Positions 47,540 through 59,096 of a stretch of DNA of 64,000 nucleotides are shown piece by piece. Both the position numbers and the translations under genes were made by a program. The notes below the pieces were generated by a model, which saw only the letters and a program-made list of their open reading frames with translations, did no database searches and had not been told where the DNA came from. Within the stretch, counting starts at the first letter, position 1. Each line of letters starts with the position of its first letter. The DNA comes from Phanerochaete sordida (Eukaryota > Basidiomycota > Agaricomycetes > Polyporales > Phanerochaetaceae). The stretch covers positions 62,001 to 126,000 of the forward strand of contig BPQB01000087.1 in NCBI GenBank assembly GCA_019973155.2, in the 5' to 3' direction.

Positions 47540-50418
47540 TCAACCTGTAGTAAGAGCCTTCGCGCTCCTGAGGGTCTGGCGTCTGCTATCGTCTTGAAAG
47601 CTGATGAGTGTCTTGCGCTTCCTCGTGCGTGTAGCCTGTTCCTTGTCGTCGCCGTTCTTATCGACACTGCGGATCTGCACACGCTTGAGCTGCTTGCGCG
47701 GCTTTTCCGGCTCAGGCTGACGAATGTACAAGTTCTTGTTGGTGACGGCCGTCGAGATCTTGAGGAGTATCGTCGATGCTTTGTCGTAGAGCTCGTTATC
47801 GAAGTCGACAGCGACATGTCCTGGAGTAGACTCGGCCTTGAAGAATGCTTGGAAGATCAGCTCGCGATAGTCACAAAGCTTTTCGGCAAGTGTGACTACC
47901 TGGGGCAGCGCTCCATCGAAGTAGCTCATGAAGGCGGTCCCTGAGGAAAGGATAGCTAGCCTCGCCCCAGGCGTATCGAAGATGTTGTTCGCGATTACCG
48001 CGTGCCTATTCATATACGCCGTCCACTCTCCCTCGCTGAGGCTCGTGTCGTTTCGGAAGAAACGAACGCAGATAAGCATCCACACTGCAACCCAGAACGT
48101 TGATTCCATGTCGTGCAGGAAGTTGTACCTGAAGGGAGGCTTGGACACGACAGCGGGCTCTGTTTGCGCGGAGATGATAGGGGGAGGAGGGGCAGCCTGC
48201 GTCGGGAGATTGGTCGTCGAGCTGCCTGCTTCGCGAGCAGCAGCATTCCTGGCTTTCAGGGCCTGGGAGGACTCGTATTTGTCTTCCTTCGTCGACGAGA
48301 CGGCCATCGGGAGAAAGTTATAGTGTCCCAGCTCGACCTCGGTCGACATGAAGTACGGCGTGCCCTAGAGAGCGTATTGAGTTAAACTGTCTCTCACGGA
48401 CCGCCAGAACCAAAGACCTACCGTCCTGATGCTATGCTGTGTGCTGTCTGTCTTGTGCTTCGCGTACTCGACGTCGGAGAGTTTTCCATCGAATTTGTGC
48501 ACCAAGATGTTCCCAACGCTGATGTCGCGATGTACCCAGCCGTTCTTATGAAGTGCCCGAAGCCCTAGCGGATGGCAAGTAAATGTTAGCACAAGCCAAG
48601 TTTAAAATCGTGCAGACGGAGACTACTCACCTTCGACAACATCTACAAGACACAGGAATGCCTCGGATACATGTGCTGCGTCTTCGATCTTGTACGCAAC
48701 TTCAGCTATGATGGTGCGGCGATGGACCTTGGGATAGTACTGCGGCGGCGCGGTTGGGTCGAAGAGAGGCAAAGCCGAGACACCTGTTGGTACAGGCGCC
48801 GATTTGGGCCCCAATTTCGTCCTACTCGGGTCGATCGAGACGGGCAGGCGCTCTACCCCGACTGGCACTCTTCCGCGTCGCATGATGCGATAGGTATGGT
48901 CTGGCACCTTACGCGTACCCTTCCTGTCTTTGATAGTGACTGGAACTTCAGCGTCGTGTTCCACCGAGACAAAATACTTCTCGAATGTCGCTTGCTCCTG
49001 GTGCCCGCCAGACTTGTGAATCTTCTCCGAGATGTCTCTTTCCGACTCGCGTCCTTCATCGGGCCATGCGTCTTTCAGAACGAGCGACGGCCCGACCTCT
49101 TCGCCGTTCTCGAGCTTGCGAACTTCCCAAACACGGGTGCCGCGGCCACGCAGTAGCTGCGCCCCCGCGTCAGAGATCAGACGCTGAGTCCGATATACGA
49201 CGTCCCCAACCTCGATGTCGTACTGGATCAGAGGTCCAGAAACCTTCGGTGGAGAGCGGCGTGTGATGGTAGAGTCCCATCCCAGCTCTTGTTCACTTGC
49301 GAACAAGAGGGGAAAGAAGAACTTGATGACTTTCTCGGGTGCCTGACCAGAGTTCGGGGGATCAGCAGAATAGTGTACTAACGAGTGAAGAAACATACCT
49401 TGAGCCAGTCAAACTCGTACGATGCGAAAGCCTCGGATCTGCTGACGAACCACATGCGCATCTTGTTGTTCTCGACGGTGAATCCATAAACAAACCGACG
49501 CCGAGGATCTTCGCGCATGATATGATCCATAGACCACAAGATCTTGACCGCGTTCTGTAGCCAGCATGCATAGTGAGCTATCTGCACTATATGGAGGGGA
49601 TATAGACATACATCGTTCGCCCCCTTCTCGTCGCCACCTTTCTTGAATTCTCCAGGAATCGTGATGTCAATCCATGCGTCGTCGCTTGTAGACTCTTTTG
49701 AAGAGTCTCTGATACCGAAGGCGTCCGGTTTGGAGGTACTGGGGCTCGTCGTAGAGACTGGTGCCTTGTCGGGCTCGCACAGGAAATGAAGAGTTGCCGG
49801 ATTATTCGGGTTCCTAGCACACTTGATGTCCTTGATAAGTTGAGCAAATCGCGAGAACACAGCATTCTCTGTTTCAGTGCAGTGACTGGGTGTCGTCGGC
49901 CAGGCCGTCCAGCCGTCGCCATTCCGGTTGATCTTTCCTTGCTTTATGAGTATTTTTTTCGTGCCTTCAGCAGTTGTACGTCCGGGGAATGCAGGAAGAA
50001 GTCCATCGAAGAAGAAATCGTCCGGGACCAGCTGGACTTCTCCATCCAGATCGATGACCATGTTCTGACGGCGGCCGTTTGTCCCGAGCGCTGCGATTGC
50101 TGATCTGGCTAGGCGCGGCTTTTGGGGAGTATCACCAGTGAGGGTGGTTGGTTTAGCGTTTGGGTGCACAGAAGCGTCGTCGCCGTCGCAGATGGAAGGG
50201 CGGTCCCCAGATGGAGCAGCGTCGTCGTCAGAAGACACGCCAGGATCGCCACAGGAAGAGACGTCGAATTCAGGAAGCGCATCGAGACCATCAGGGGCAA
50301 CACCGTCATCGTCGTGGGATGCATCATCGTCGAGAGAGAGGTTAAATTCAAGAAGTTGATCGACTTCAGCAGTGTCTCTCTCGTCATCGGAGGCAGAGGG
50401 CGTACGAGAGGCAGACAT
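47540..50418 (-). CDS. Fungal-type protein kinase (FunK1 family)
   Basis: Five exons on the minus strand: 49612-50418, 49399-49554, 48631-49342, 48422-48564, 47540-48364; 880 aa. The N terminus is acidic (DDERDTAEVDQLLEF). Then comes the FunK1 upstream module (DAWIDITIPGEFKK and NAVKILWSMDHIMREDPRRR) and a kinase-like domain with LVLKDAWPDEGR (lysine), NGWVHRDISVGNILV (catalytic loop) and LSDVEYAKHK (metal site with DVE instead of DFG), as usual in this family. GTPYFMSTEV is the P+1 region. The C terminus is basic (RTRKRKTLIS). FunK1 kinases expand in multicellular basidiomycetes; the substrate is unknown. All exon phases close. Convergent with the F-box pseudogene. Confidence 0.93.
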
Positions 50419-51281
50419 GGCGAGGGGTTTGCTGTATCATCCCCGCTCCCAGTCATATTTGTAGGTGCTTGCGGTTCGCAAGCCATGCTCGCGTGTTCGA
50501 TGTGGCCCGTACGAAAGCTGAAAGGAGAGAGTGGCAGCGAGGTGGCCTGAAAGGAGGTGGTGGGAAACAACAAAGGTTGCGTTGAACGTGGTTGCCATTT
50601 CGGGATCCGCGGCCCTCTCCGCGCTTGTGTGGCGAGTGGCGGCACCAATATTAGCACGCGCATGGCTTGCGTGGCCTCCGCCATTCATACGCATTGTTTT
50701 CATATAACATCAGCATCTGTGTGAACTTCGTGGGCACAAAGGAAACAACTCAATGTATAATTTTAGATGCACGACAATATACGCAGCCTCAAGCGAGCGG
50801 CGGGCCACTTCCCCCGGATCGCCCGTTGCCTGGCAAGTCCTTGAGTCCGATGAATTGCGTCCTTTTGGCTGCTGCTATCAGCTAAACTTGATGTGGCCAT
50901 TAACACGCCCTGTGTTGCTAGGTCAGCTTGTTCAGATTCACTTTGTGCTGAACAGTGAGCCCTTCGTCCGTGACCGGGCTCGGAGCGCGGCGCAGCGGAG
51001 GGGAGCAGGGCGGGGGGCAAGCATCGCTTGACTTCGAGCTCAACATGCGAGCAAAGTGCGTCTGTGTCCTTGCGGCGGAATGTCGCTCAGATGCTCACGC
51101 TGCTGCATCAGACCATGAGAGAGTTGGACTTTCGGTTTCCCGCAGCGAGCGCGGGATCCGCAGATGACCGTTCCATTAGCCTACATCCCAGCAAGGTGTC
51201 GTCGGCTACCCATAATAGCCATAACTCTGCCGTACCATCGCACGACAACGAGGCCAGCGACCTGCCACCATCTCCTCCACT
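50419..51281. other. Intergenic, no gene seen
   Basis: FunK1 promoter region and spacer; no supported gene. Confidence 0.45.
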
Positions 51282-51494
51282 ATGGACGCGCATTTCGCTG
51301 CCGCGACGTGGCTGGCGATGTTTGCACAAGCGGTCGCTCGAGGCGACGCAGCCGGCGTCGCCGAAACGTTCCTCCCCAACGACTGGCTCAGGGACGTCCT
51401 CACCTTCGTCCGGGACTCCTGCGCCCTGCAGGGCCGCGAGGCGATCCGCGACTACCCCACGGAGGCGGACCGCCTCGCTGAGGGTCTAGCATGA
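51282..51494 (+). pseudogene. N-terminal remnant of a flavin-containing monooxygenase-like gene
   Basis: The frame MDAHFAAATWLAMFAQAV, GDAAGVAETFLPNDWLRDVL, FVRDSCALQGREAIRDY resembles the SnoaL-like N-terminal part found before the FAD domain of fungal FMO-like oxidoreductases (family recalled, not searched). A stop follows after about 70 codons, and a small TIR element starts nine bases later. The FAD/NADP domains are absent downstream. Most likely a degraded fragment. Confidence 0.5.
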
Positions 51495-51502
51495 CCAGAC
51501 AT

Positions 51503-51668
51503 GCGCAGGTATTCAACACCTGACGGGGATAGTCAGCTATGATATCCCTGTCAGATATATCATACCTGTCTCAAGAAGAGAGTGCCCGTGCAGGCATGAC
51601 TAACCCTGACAGAGATCTCGTGTATGCTCGGGTAGACCTTACCCGAGCATACCTGAGCATACCTGCGC
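51503..51668. mobile_element. MITE-like element, 166 bp, 10-bp terminal inverted repeats
   Basis: Left end GCGCAGGTAT (51503-51512) and right end ATACCTGCGC (51659-51668) are perfect inverted repeats. Inside are two hairpins: TGACGGGGATA/TATCCCTGTCA (51521-51531, 51543-51553) and a perfect 13-bp stem GTATGCTCGGGTA/TACCCGAGCATAC (51622-51634, 51640-51652). No coding capacity. A target-site duplication is not clear. Confidence 0.55.
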
Positions 51669-52023
51669 CGACTTTTTTTGCTGATGTTAGTGTAATCGCA
51701 GTTTGTCTGAGAACGGGGATGTCTTCCGATGTCGGGGGAGGAGGCGTGTTTGATATTTTTTTGCTATGCAGAGCTCTTTCGTCTGCCATCGAAGCGTGTA
51801 TCGTGTGCCCTGGAGAGCAGATGCCTGCAGCAGGCGTGCTTTGTTTGCTGATTGTTTGGTTCGAGGTGATAAACGCCCCGCTGCGCCAATCGCGTCGCGC
51901 GTCCGGAGCGACTTCGAACTTGCTCGATTCCTCCACGGTGACTTCACCAGCTGGATGGAGCTGACAACTTTGCCTTGTGAAATAGCAGAGCGGGGTTTCG
52001 ACTGGCTCTGTGACTTCGTTGGT

Positions 52024-53657
52024 ATGCCGCTTAATATGTTCTTCGGTTATCGCCCAGCAGTTACCGACGCTGTGATCTCGTCGACAGCATCTGCCTTCCC
52101 TAATGAACCACCACACAGAGAACTCACCCTTTCAGACTTACCTCCAGACATCATCTACATCATCATTTCACATCTCACCTCCACGAAACCGCTCTACATC
52201 TACTTCCTCCAGCCCGACATCCTATCCCTATCCAACACCTCCCGCGCCCTGCGCGCGCAGTGCCTGCCACACCTCTTCCAAGAGCTCCGTGTGCGCTTCA
52301 CGCTCGCCACCCCACCGCACGATCCACGCCCGGCAGACGCGCCCTGCGAGCCCGCGTGCCGCACGCACGCCATCTGGGCCGACGCGCGCCCCGCGACAGG
52401 CACCCCGACGCTCGCGCGCCTCGCGCGCTTCCTCGCGCACAGCCCGCACGTCGCGCCGCACGTGCGCCTCCTCGCGCTCGAGGCCCGCAGCGCACACGCG
52501 CTCTGCGCCGCGGACCGCTGCGGGCACCCCCGCGCGCGCGAGGGCGTCGTCGCCCGCGCGGACCTGCTGCGCGTGCTCGCGCTGCTGCCGCGCCTTCGCG
52601 CGCTGCAGCTCATCGACGTGCGCGTCGCGGAGCTTGGTGCGCCCGCAGTCGCGCTGAAGCCTGTGCGTGCGGAGATACAGCACCTGCGGATCTCGTTCTC
52701 GTCGCAGACGTCGGCGCGCGCTGGGAACGTGGAGCTGAGGCATGCGATCGGCGCGCTCGGCCTCTTCCGCGCGGTGGACGTGCTGCACCTGGGGCCGTTC
52801 TTGACCTGCGAGACCGGCTCTGCGATCGTGATTCCCGGCGGCGTGACCGTCCGTGCGCTCTTCCTGCGGAACCCGTGGCCCATGCGGGGGACGCTGGCGG
52901 CGCTGGTGGCGGCCCCTCGGCTGGGGCTGGAAGCGTTGGATGTCGGGGACGCCTGGACAGTGCATACGGTCGAGGATGAGGTGATGGCCCTGATGGAAGG
53001 TGGGCCGTTGGTGGAAGGGGATGCTGCTGACACGGACGTGGTCGCCGCCGTGCGAGCGCTGTTGCGCGCGTCGGGTGGCGGGCTTACGCACCTTGGCTTG
53101 GGCGCGATGACTCTCTGCCACCACGCGTTCCTTGCAGGTTCGTTCATCTACCACGACCGAACCCGGACTTCTCAATGTTCAGCTGACTCGTCCTAGGATC
53201 GCCCGCAGAGCGCGTGTTCGAGGACTGCGTCTTCGCCTGGTGCCCCAACCTCTCGTCCCTCGCCCTCACCGTCGCGATCAGCGCCCACAGGCCAGGCCGC
53301 ACGCAGCCGATGCTCGCGCACACAGCCCAGCTGCTCGAGGCACTCACGCGCGACCACGGTCGCCTCCCGTCCCTCCGCGCCCTCACGCTCAGCGTCGAGC
53401 TCGCCTCGCTGCGCTCGCCGCACGGCGCCTCGGAGCACGGGTGGCTGACGCGCGGCCTCGACGCGCACCGCGCGCTCTTCGGGCGGATCGACGGCGCGCT
53501 CGCGGGCCTCGCGGGTGCGCTCGACGTCGCGTTCGTCGCATCCGAGGCGGAGCCGTGTAACTTGGACGTCGCTGCCCTGACGGAGGTGTACTTCCCGGCG
53601 GTGCTCCCGCGCGCGTGGGCAAAGGTGCGTTGCTCGAGCTTTACAGTTGGCTCGTGA
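52024..53657 (+). CDS. F-box protein
   Basis: Two exons (52024-53137, 53197-53657) encode about 524 aa. The N-terminal F-box is LTLSDLPPDIIYIIISHL followed by LSLSNTSRALRAQCLPHLF. Leucine-rich repeats follow (PTLARLARFLAHSPHV, DLLRVLALLPRLRALQLIDV, VDVLHLGPFLTC, LTHLGLGAMTLCHHA, CPNLSSLALTVAI). It would act as a substrate receptor in an SCF ubiquitin ligase. The intron has branch CTGAC. The frame is open upstream to 51766, and the next Met is at 52036, so the start is uncertain. A truncated copy lies at 46545-47268. Confidence 0.8.
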
Positions 53658-53829
53658 GGGTGCTGATGCCGCGTCTGTCTCAGATGAGGGGCGTTCCGAG
53701 CGATTCGCCATGGGCCGTGCGCCGTCGACTTAGCATGGCGTAATTTTTGTGCTCATCGTTTGATCTCTCAATGTTTGGTGCATAATATGCCTGGATTGTA
53801 CCAGGGCTACATGCCGCAGTAAATGCCGC

Positions 53830-54365
53830 CTAAGCACTGACAATAGTGAACTCGGGACCGAAATTCGCCGAGTCGCCGAACACTGACGGAAAATCAGCAT
53901 GAGCCGTAGGACATACTAAGCGATGGGCTACACGCACGAACGACGCTGTAGTCGTCGCCGTTGGCGACGTTGGGCACCTGGACGGTGACCCAGCCCTGGA
54001 GCAGCGGGAAGTTGCTAGCGAGCTGCGGTCCATCTGTTGTACGGATTCTGTCAGCCCAGCATCCGCGAGGGAGTCGCGAGAGCGGTACCCGAGTTGTACT
54101 CAAAGCCCTTGGCGAGGTAGGCGTGGCCGAGCTGGTCGGTGATGTTGACGGGCGGGTCCGCGTTGTCCCTGCGTCATCGGTTACTCCGGAGTCGTGATGA
54201 GATTGAAGGGGGAGATGAGGCGTACCATGTGATGTTGTAGTACTGGCCGACGACCCATACGGCCCCGGCGTGAGGCTCGATGACGGGTGGGATCCACAGG
54301 TCGGCGGACACGCCGGTCGCGAGGAGGGACAGGGCTGTGGAGAGAATGGCAATGGAGAGCTTCAT
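53830..54365 (-). CDS. Small secreted Kre9/Knh1-like protein (copy 3)
   Basis: Four exons on the minus strand: 54226-54365, 54089-54168, 53938-54033, 53830-53882; 122 aa. Signal peptide MKLSIAILSTALSLLATGVSA, then DLWIPPVIEPHAGAVWVVG, YYNITW, GWVTVQVPNVANGDDYSVV and FGDSANFGPEFTIVSA. Intron positions and phases equal those of the 9391 gene, 44 kb away on the other strand. No Ser/Thr tail or GPI signal. Probably secreted and wall-associated by family inference. Confidence 0.88.
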
Positions 54366-54409
54366 GTCTGTGAGGGTTGGTGCTTCACCTTCATGCAGAG
54401 CATGTAAGC

Positions 54410-54420
54410 TTTTATATACG
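54410..54420 (-). promoter_or_regulatory. TATA box of the 54365 gene
   Basis: Minus strand CGTATATAAAAG, about 45-55 bp before the ATG. Confidence 0.6.
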
Positions 54421-55427
54421 TGCATACACGGTCCTTTCTGCCCGTGCTGGACACTAGGCGACGTCAGCTGCACTCTTCGGCGACGGTGTTACGGGGAAAA
54501 TCAAGCGAAAGCGACTATTCCCGCCCAACGGAAGTCTGTTGACTGTCAGTTGACATATAATTAGCACGTCTAGACGTGCTGGCCTGCTGTCGGGAGAAAG
54601 AGCTTGTCATAACTTACTAGACGTCTGCCGAATCCAGCTAGGTCCGTGAAAGTGACTGGCTGATCCGATGTCAAAGCTTGGCGGGTGCTTTCTGCCGAGG
54701 GCTGTAGTGAGGTTGTAAGAAGGGTTTAGTATGCAGCGTATATGTTTAAAGAGCTAAAAATTATTGCGTCGGTAGCGAGTGACATCTTCCAGAGGGGGTG
54801 AAGGCTGGTAGCGATTTTTTTCTTTCTTTCTCCCTGTTTTGATGAAATCAGGCCCACGTCCATGTCACAGACTCACGACGTGTAAGAGCGAAGACGTCCA
54901 AGCTTCCATATTATCATATTCGTGGCCCTTTGCTCGAAGCTGAGAATGTCGAGATAGCGAATTGTGGTGAGCAACGAGGAGGAAAGCAGCACTGCATTTT
55001 CCGCGTGTCGAACGCCACAAAGCCCTGATCAAAACAGAGCCAAACACGGGGGTTGGAGGGGCATCCCGGGCGCCTATCATGCTCGTCGCCATCTCCGAGT
55101 CTGCCCACTCGTCTCCTCCCCGGCGTAACATTTCCGCATATGAAGCCCGCAGCTCATCCCACAAAATAAACATATCATAACGGCTGCTCGTCCTGGGACA
55201 TATCCAGGGCCGACCACAGGCACGCAGACCAGGCGGCCTCTGCTCACGTCATGCCAAATTGCCTCTGGATATCCGCCAAACTCAAAGCTGAAGCGCGGCA
55301 ACCCATCTTTTCAAACATTCCCACCGCTACAGTATCCCCGAGATCATTCGGGGATGCACCCCTTTTCTGTGCCTTGTAAGTGGTCCGTGGCGGTTCAACT
55401 CGCTTTCGCTTTGGCCACCGTACCCTC
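54421..55427. other. Intergenic, no gene seen
   Basis: 1 kb between divergent genes, with a T-rich tract near 54816-54835. No supported gene. Confidence 0.45.
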
Positions 55428-55437
55428 GCTATAAGAG
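55428..55437 (+). promoter_or_regulatory. TATA box of the 68-aa protein gene
   Basis: CGCTATAAGAG about 75 bp before the ATG at 55510. Confidence 0.5.
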
Positions 55438-55509
55438 CCCGTGCCCCAGCGCCGCGCTCTCGCCTCACCAACCACCAACCAGCACTCTCGCCCGCGCTCA
55501 GCCAACGAC

Positions 55510-55768
55510 ATGCCGCACAATTCATCCTCGAACGGCGCCGCGGGCTCGTTTATCAAGGTCAGCGGACATAAGGTGTCCCCGAGCGCGTCGAGCGTGCTCT
55601 CGGCGTTTGGCGGGGATGCCCAGAGGTCCGCTCCAGCTGCGCGTGAGTCGCATGTCCAGGCTCAACTTGACTGTCACCTGACGCTGTCGCGTAGCTACGA
55701 TCCCAGGAAACCCAACTGGGACGAAGTTTGCCGAAGACCTTGCCGAGTGTCCATGGATCAAGAAGTAA
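55510..55768 (+). CDS. Small conserved-looking protein, 68 aa
   Basis: Two exons (55510-55642, 55695-55768) with a 52-bp GT-AG intron and phase match. The protein is polar: a Ser/Asn/Gly-rich start, FIKVSGHKVSPSASSV, then IPGNPTGTKFAEDLAECPW and a Lys-Lys end. No signal peptide or membrane segment. I do not recognise a named family. The promoter TATA, intron and codon use support a real gene. Confidence 0.6.
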
Positions 55769-56390
55769 CAGTCTGCTCCTTGTCGTCCCACGCCCTATAA
55801 TGTTCCATCTACGGGAGACATTTATTACACTGCGGCCTCCTGAACTTAATAGCTAACTTATTCATGTCGCGGTTTCCTTGTCTTCACATGGGCTCTTACT
55901 TTGACAATTTCATGGCCACTCTATCTACATGGGACGGTTTTCCTGTTTCTTAAACATGTTGTATGTCGGCTCGTAACTCAGACTAGAGCGCTATACTTCC
56001 TCATCATAGTGACATCTACCCAGCGCGACTGCTGGCTCGTAGGCAACGAAAGGTGGTGCACTGCTGTGCCTACTATATCCATAAGTGTGTACCTCTGGCC
56101 ATGTCGCGCTGACTACGAGTCCTCAGGAGCAGCAGTGTACACGTCAAAAACGTCAGAAACAATTCCGCGAAGGCTGTGTCTGCCGTAACGCCACAAAGCA
56201 AGACTGCGCCTAGTAACACCAACTCCCTCTGTCTTCGGCCTCATATGCCAGCGCTGACGTCCATAGCGATGCCGTGCTGCTTAGAGCATCCGTATACAAC
56301 TCCTGGGTACAAAAGTCTGCACGAGAGCGACAACTTCCTCCTCATCTACACCCCATCCCTCCTCTCCACCACAGCACACAACCTCCGAGC
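55769..56390. other. Intergenic, no gene seen
   Basis: AT-richer spacer and the leader of the next gene. Confidence 0.45.
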
Positions 56391-57296
56391 ATGAACAACC
56401 AGCACTACTACCAGCACCAACACGACCCGTGGCCCTCCTCCGCCGACGCCACGCCCCGCAACGCCCTCCAGCTCACCCCCGGCCAGGCCCCAGGCTCCGG
56501 GCACGCGTACGCTACGCAGGCAACATCGCCTCGCCCAGAATACGGGTAAGTGCTCGCCTCGCCTGCTCCGCCGCCCACACAGAAACGCTACATCCCTCTC
56601 GCCGTACAGGTACGCCGCCCGCCCGCGCGGGGACTACCAGCCCGCGCCGCGCGGCACGCCGCAGCCGATCCAAGGCTACATCGGCGACATCCGGGACTAC
56701 GACTTCCGCAACGCCATGCTCTGCGGCGGCAGCAGTGGCGGCGGCGGTGGCGCCGTCATTCCGCCCGTCGTCCCCGAGGAGCGCAGCCCGTCGCCCGAGG
56801 GCGAGCGCGCCGGTGAGCACGCGCGCCCCCGCCAGCTTGGGGTATCAGTAGCTGATCGTTGTATGTGGTAGTTGTGCGCCGCGCGCCGCCGCTCGACATC
56901 CGGCTCCCGCGCGGCAGCGACGCGCAGGCGATCCTCGCGCAGGCGCAGCAGCTGCTCCCGGGGCTGCCCGCGGACGCGTACGTCGTGCCCTGGAACGGCG
57001 GCGCCGGGATGCAGACGGGCGTGGTGGCGGCGCAGCAGGCGGTGGTGCCGTTCGCGCCGATGGCGATGCCGTTCCCTCAGGCTGTGGCGTCGTACTCTAT
57101 GGCAGTGTCGTATTCTGTGCTCCCCCAGCCTATGATGATTGCCTCGCCGCAGATGATCCCGATGCAGATGCAGATGCCAATGGCGGTCGGGCAGCCGTAC
57201 GTCGGTGGCGCAACGCATGCTATCGTCAACCCTGCAACTGGTGGGATCCAGCCTCTTAACGTCACGATTGGGGGCTGCCACAATTGTCGGAGATGA
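56391..57296 (+). CDS. Proline/glutamine-rich orphan, paralogue A
   Basis: Three exons (56391-56545, 56610-56812, 56872-57296) encode 260 aa. The N terminus is His/Gln/Pro-rich and disordered. A small ordered part reads LDIRLPRGSDAQAILAQAQQ, LLPGLPADAYVVPW. It is followed by a Met/Pro/Gln-rich stretch (PMQMQMPMAVGQPY) and ends VGGATHAIVNPATGGIQPL then a CHNC motif. The RLPRG...AILAQA...LPGLP block and the ATH.IVNP end recur in the next gene (58000). Function unknown. Confidence 0.7.
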
Positions 57297-57579
57297 TGCT
57301 GTGCGAGCCTCGGCACTCTGATTATCGCCTGTCCTGCTCGTCTTTCTGTCTCCTTCTGCGATAACTCTATGCTAGATGCCTAATCCTGTATGAGCTATGG
57401 ATACCCTATGAAATATGTTCTCTTCTGAACTCACGTCTCTCCCTCTGGCGATTCCCTCTGCCATGACGACCATCTTGACGCCACGTTCCCGTCGTACGGC
57501 CAGTTGCCTCAGCCACAGCACACGCCTGAGCAGAGCTGTCCGAGTTCTGCGACGGCTACGCCCGCTCCGAATCGCTATT

Positions 57580-57834
57580 CACTGGCGGCGGACAAGCCAG
57601 AATTTCCTAGTGCGGGAAATCTTCCTGACCAGGGACCCGAATGGTAAAATATCGAGGGCATTTCCGGTAACATTTCTGGAGCGCTGAAAGGTAACGATTC
57701 CCGAGAATTTCGCCGGCATCTTACTTTGTAGCGCTCCAGAAATGTCGCCGGAAATGCCCTCGATATTTTACCATTCGCCGGGTCCCTAGTCAGGAAGATT
57801 TCCCGCGCTAGGCAATTCTGGCTTGTCTGCAGTG
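57580..57834. mobile_element. Fold-back (MITE-like) element, about 105-bp inverted arms
   Basis: Left arm 57580-57685 and right arm 57730-57834 are inverted copies with only a handful of mismatches and small gaps, around a 44-bp centre. The outer ends read CACTG...CAGTG; the inner ends read GGAGCGCT and AGCGCTCC. ATT flanks both sides (possible 3-bp target duplication). No coding capacity. It lies between two tandem paralogues and about 80 bp before the TATA box of the second. Confidence 0.85.
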
Positions 57835-57910
57835 ATTGTCCTGTCATCGTTCCCGATGCCAATCCACGCATTCACCTCAGTGGCGTAGTGTGGCCATGGG
57901 CTCAGGACAC

Positions 57911-57920
57911 ATATAAAAGG
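57911..57920 (+). promoter_or_regulatory. TATA box of the 58000 gene
   Basis: CATATAAAAGG about 85 bp before the ATG. Confidence 0.6.
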
Positions 57921-57999
57921 ACTCAACCAGGAAACGACTTCGGCGGCATCGTCTACCCCGTACGCCACCCCATCTCTCCACAACTCTGCGCTTTTCGTT

Positions 58000-58746
58000 A
58001 TGACTGAAGGTGACACTCAGGGACCACCTCCGCCTCCGCACTTCCCCGCACCCGCGACACCGTCGAATGCCATCCCAGCAGTCCGTCTTGTGCCGCCATC
58101 GCCACCGGCAGGCGCGCCACAGGCCAGGTCGCCCCTCGCAGAGAGCAGGTAAGCGATGGTATTGTCCACTACCGCTGTACGCAGCTGATTTGTGCGGTTG
58201 CCGCACAGACCCGGCAGCCGTCGTCGAGGCGATCCTCCGCCAACACGACAAGGCGCGCGGCGACCAGCAACGCCGTTCGTCCGCTCTCGCGCGCTGGACG
58301 AGAGCGACGAGGACGATAACGAGGACGACGCGGACCCCGCCCGGCAGGGCACCACGACGTCTCCACACACGCATCCCCCCAGCCACCCATCCACGCCAAC
58401 GCATACCGCAGCGCCCGGACCCGTCCTGAACCTGACAGTCCGAGTCCCGCGCGGGGCCTCCCTCAACGCGATCCTGGCGCAGGCGCGGGCGATGGTGCCG
58501 CGGCTCCCGGACGCCGCCTTCGTCGTGTTAATAGAGAGAGTCTGGAGCGCGCCTGTGCTCGCGGTGAGCTACTCCGGATGGCGGCAGTCGTGGGCAGATA
58601 TGGCGCCGGAGGCGGACCCGTCGTCCTGGGCCACGTTCGCGCGGACGGCGGGCATGGGTGCGCCGCTACTCGTGCCGGCTACGCATGGGATCGTCAACCC
58701 TGGGGCGGGGATGATGTTGCCTATCATCGTGGTGTACGATTCTTAG
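58000..58746 (+). CDS. Proline-rich orphan, paralogue B
   Basis: Two exons (58000-58148, 58209-58746) encode 228 aa. The N terminus is Pro/Ala-rich, then Arg-rich and acidic (DESDEDDNEDDAD). The block shared with the 56391 gene is VRVPRGASLNAILAQARAMV, PRLPDAAFVV and the end VPATHGIVNPGAGMMLP. Divergence outside this block is large, so the duplication is old. Function unknown. Confidence 0.65.
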
Positions 58747-59096
58747 CTCGGAATCTTCACTGGCTTGTGTCCTTCGCGTATTAGATTCTCTGTATGAAAA
58801 TCCTTGCAGTCAGTCTACGTCTGATCGTGTGGGCAACGACTTACAAGTAGACTGCGAATGCTTACGGGCTTGTCCTCCCCAAAATCCTTGTGATGCGCTG
58901 CCCTGCGCAACTGATGCCCCGCACGTCGATCACATGCCAACCCTGCGCCATGACGGTTAGTTCCGTGGCTCGTGTCGCCGGGGTCCAATATCACGAAGCC
59001 GTAGAGGAAGTTCATACACAGGCGTTCAGATTACACAATACAAGGATACAGGGTGGAGTGTTCAGGTACTTATGCATTTATATTCGCGTCTCTGCC
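58747..59096. other. Intergenic spacer (convergent 3' ends)
   Basis: Between orphan paralogue B and UFD2; no feature seen. Confidence 0.45.

Noticed and set aside
52200..53175. Two 315-codon minus-strand frames
   Set aside because: Antisense shadows of the F-box gene; same composition pattern occurs opposite the truncated copy.
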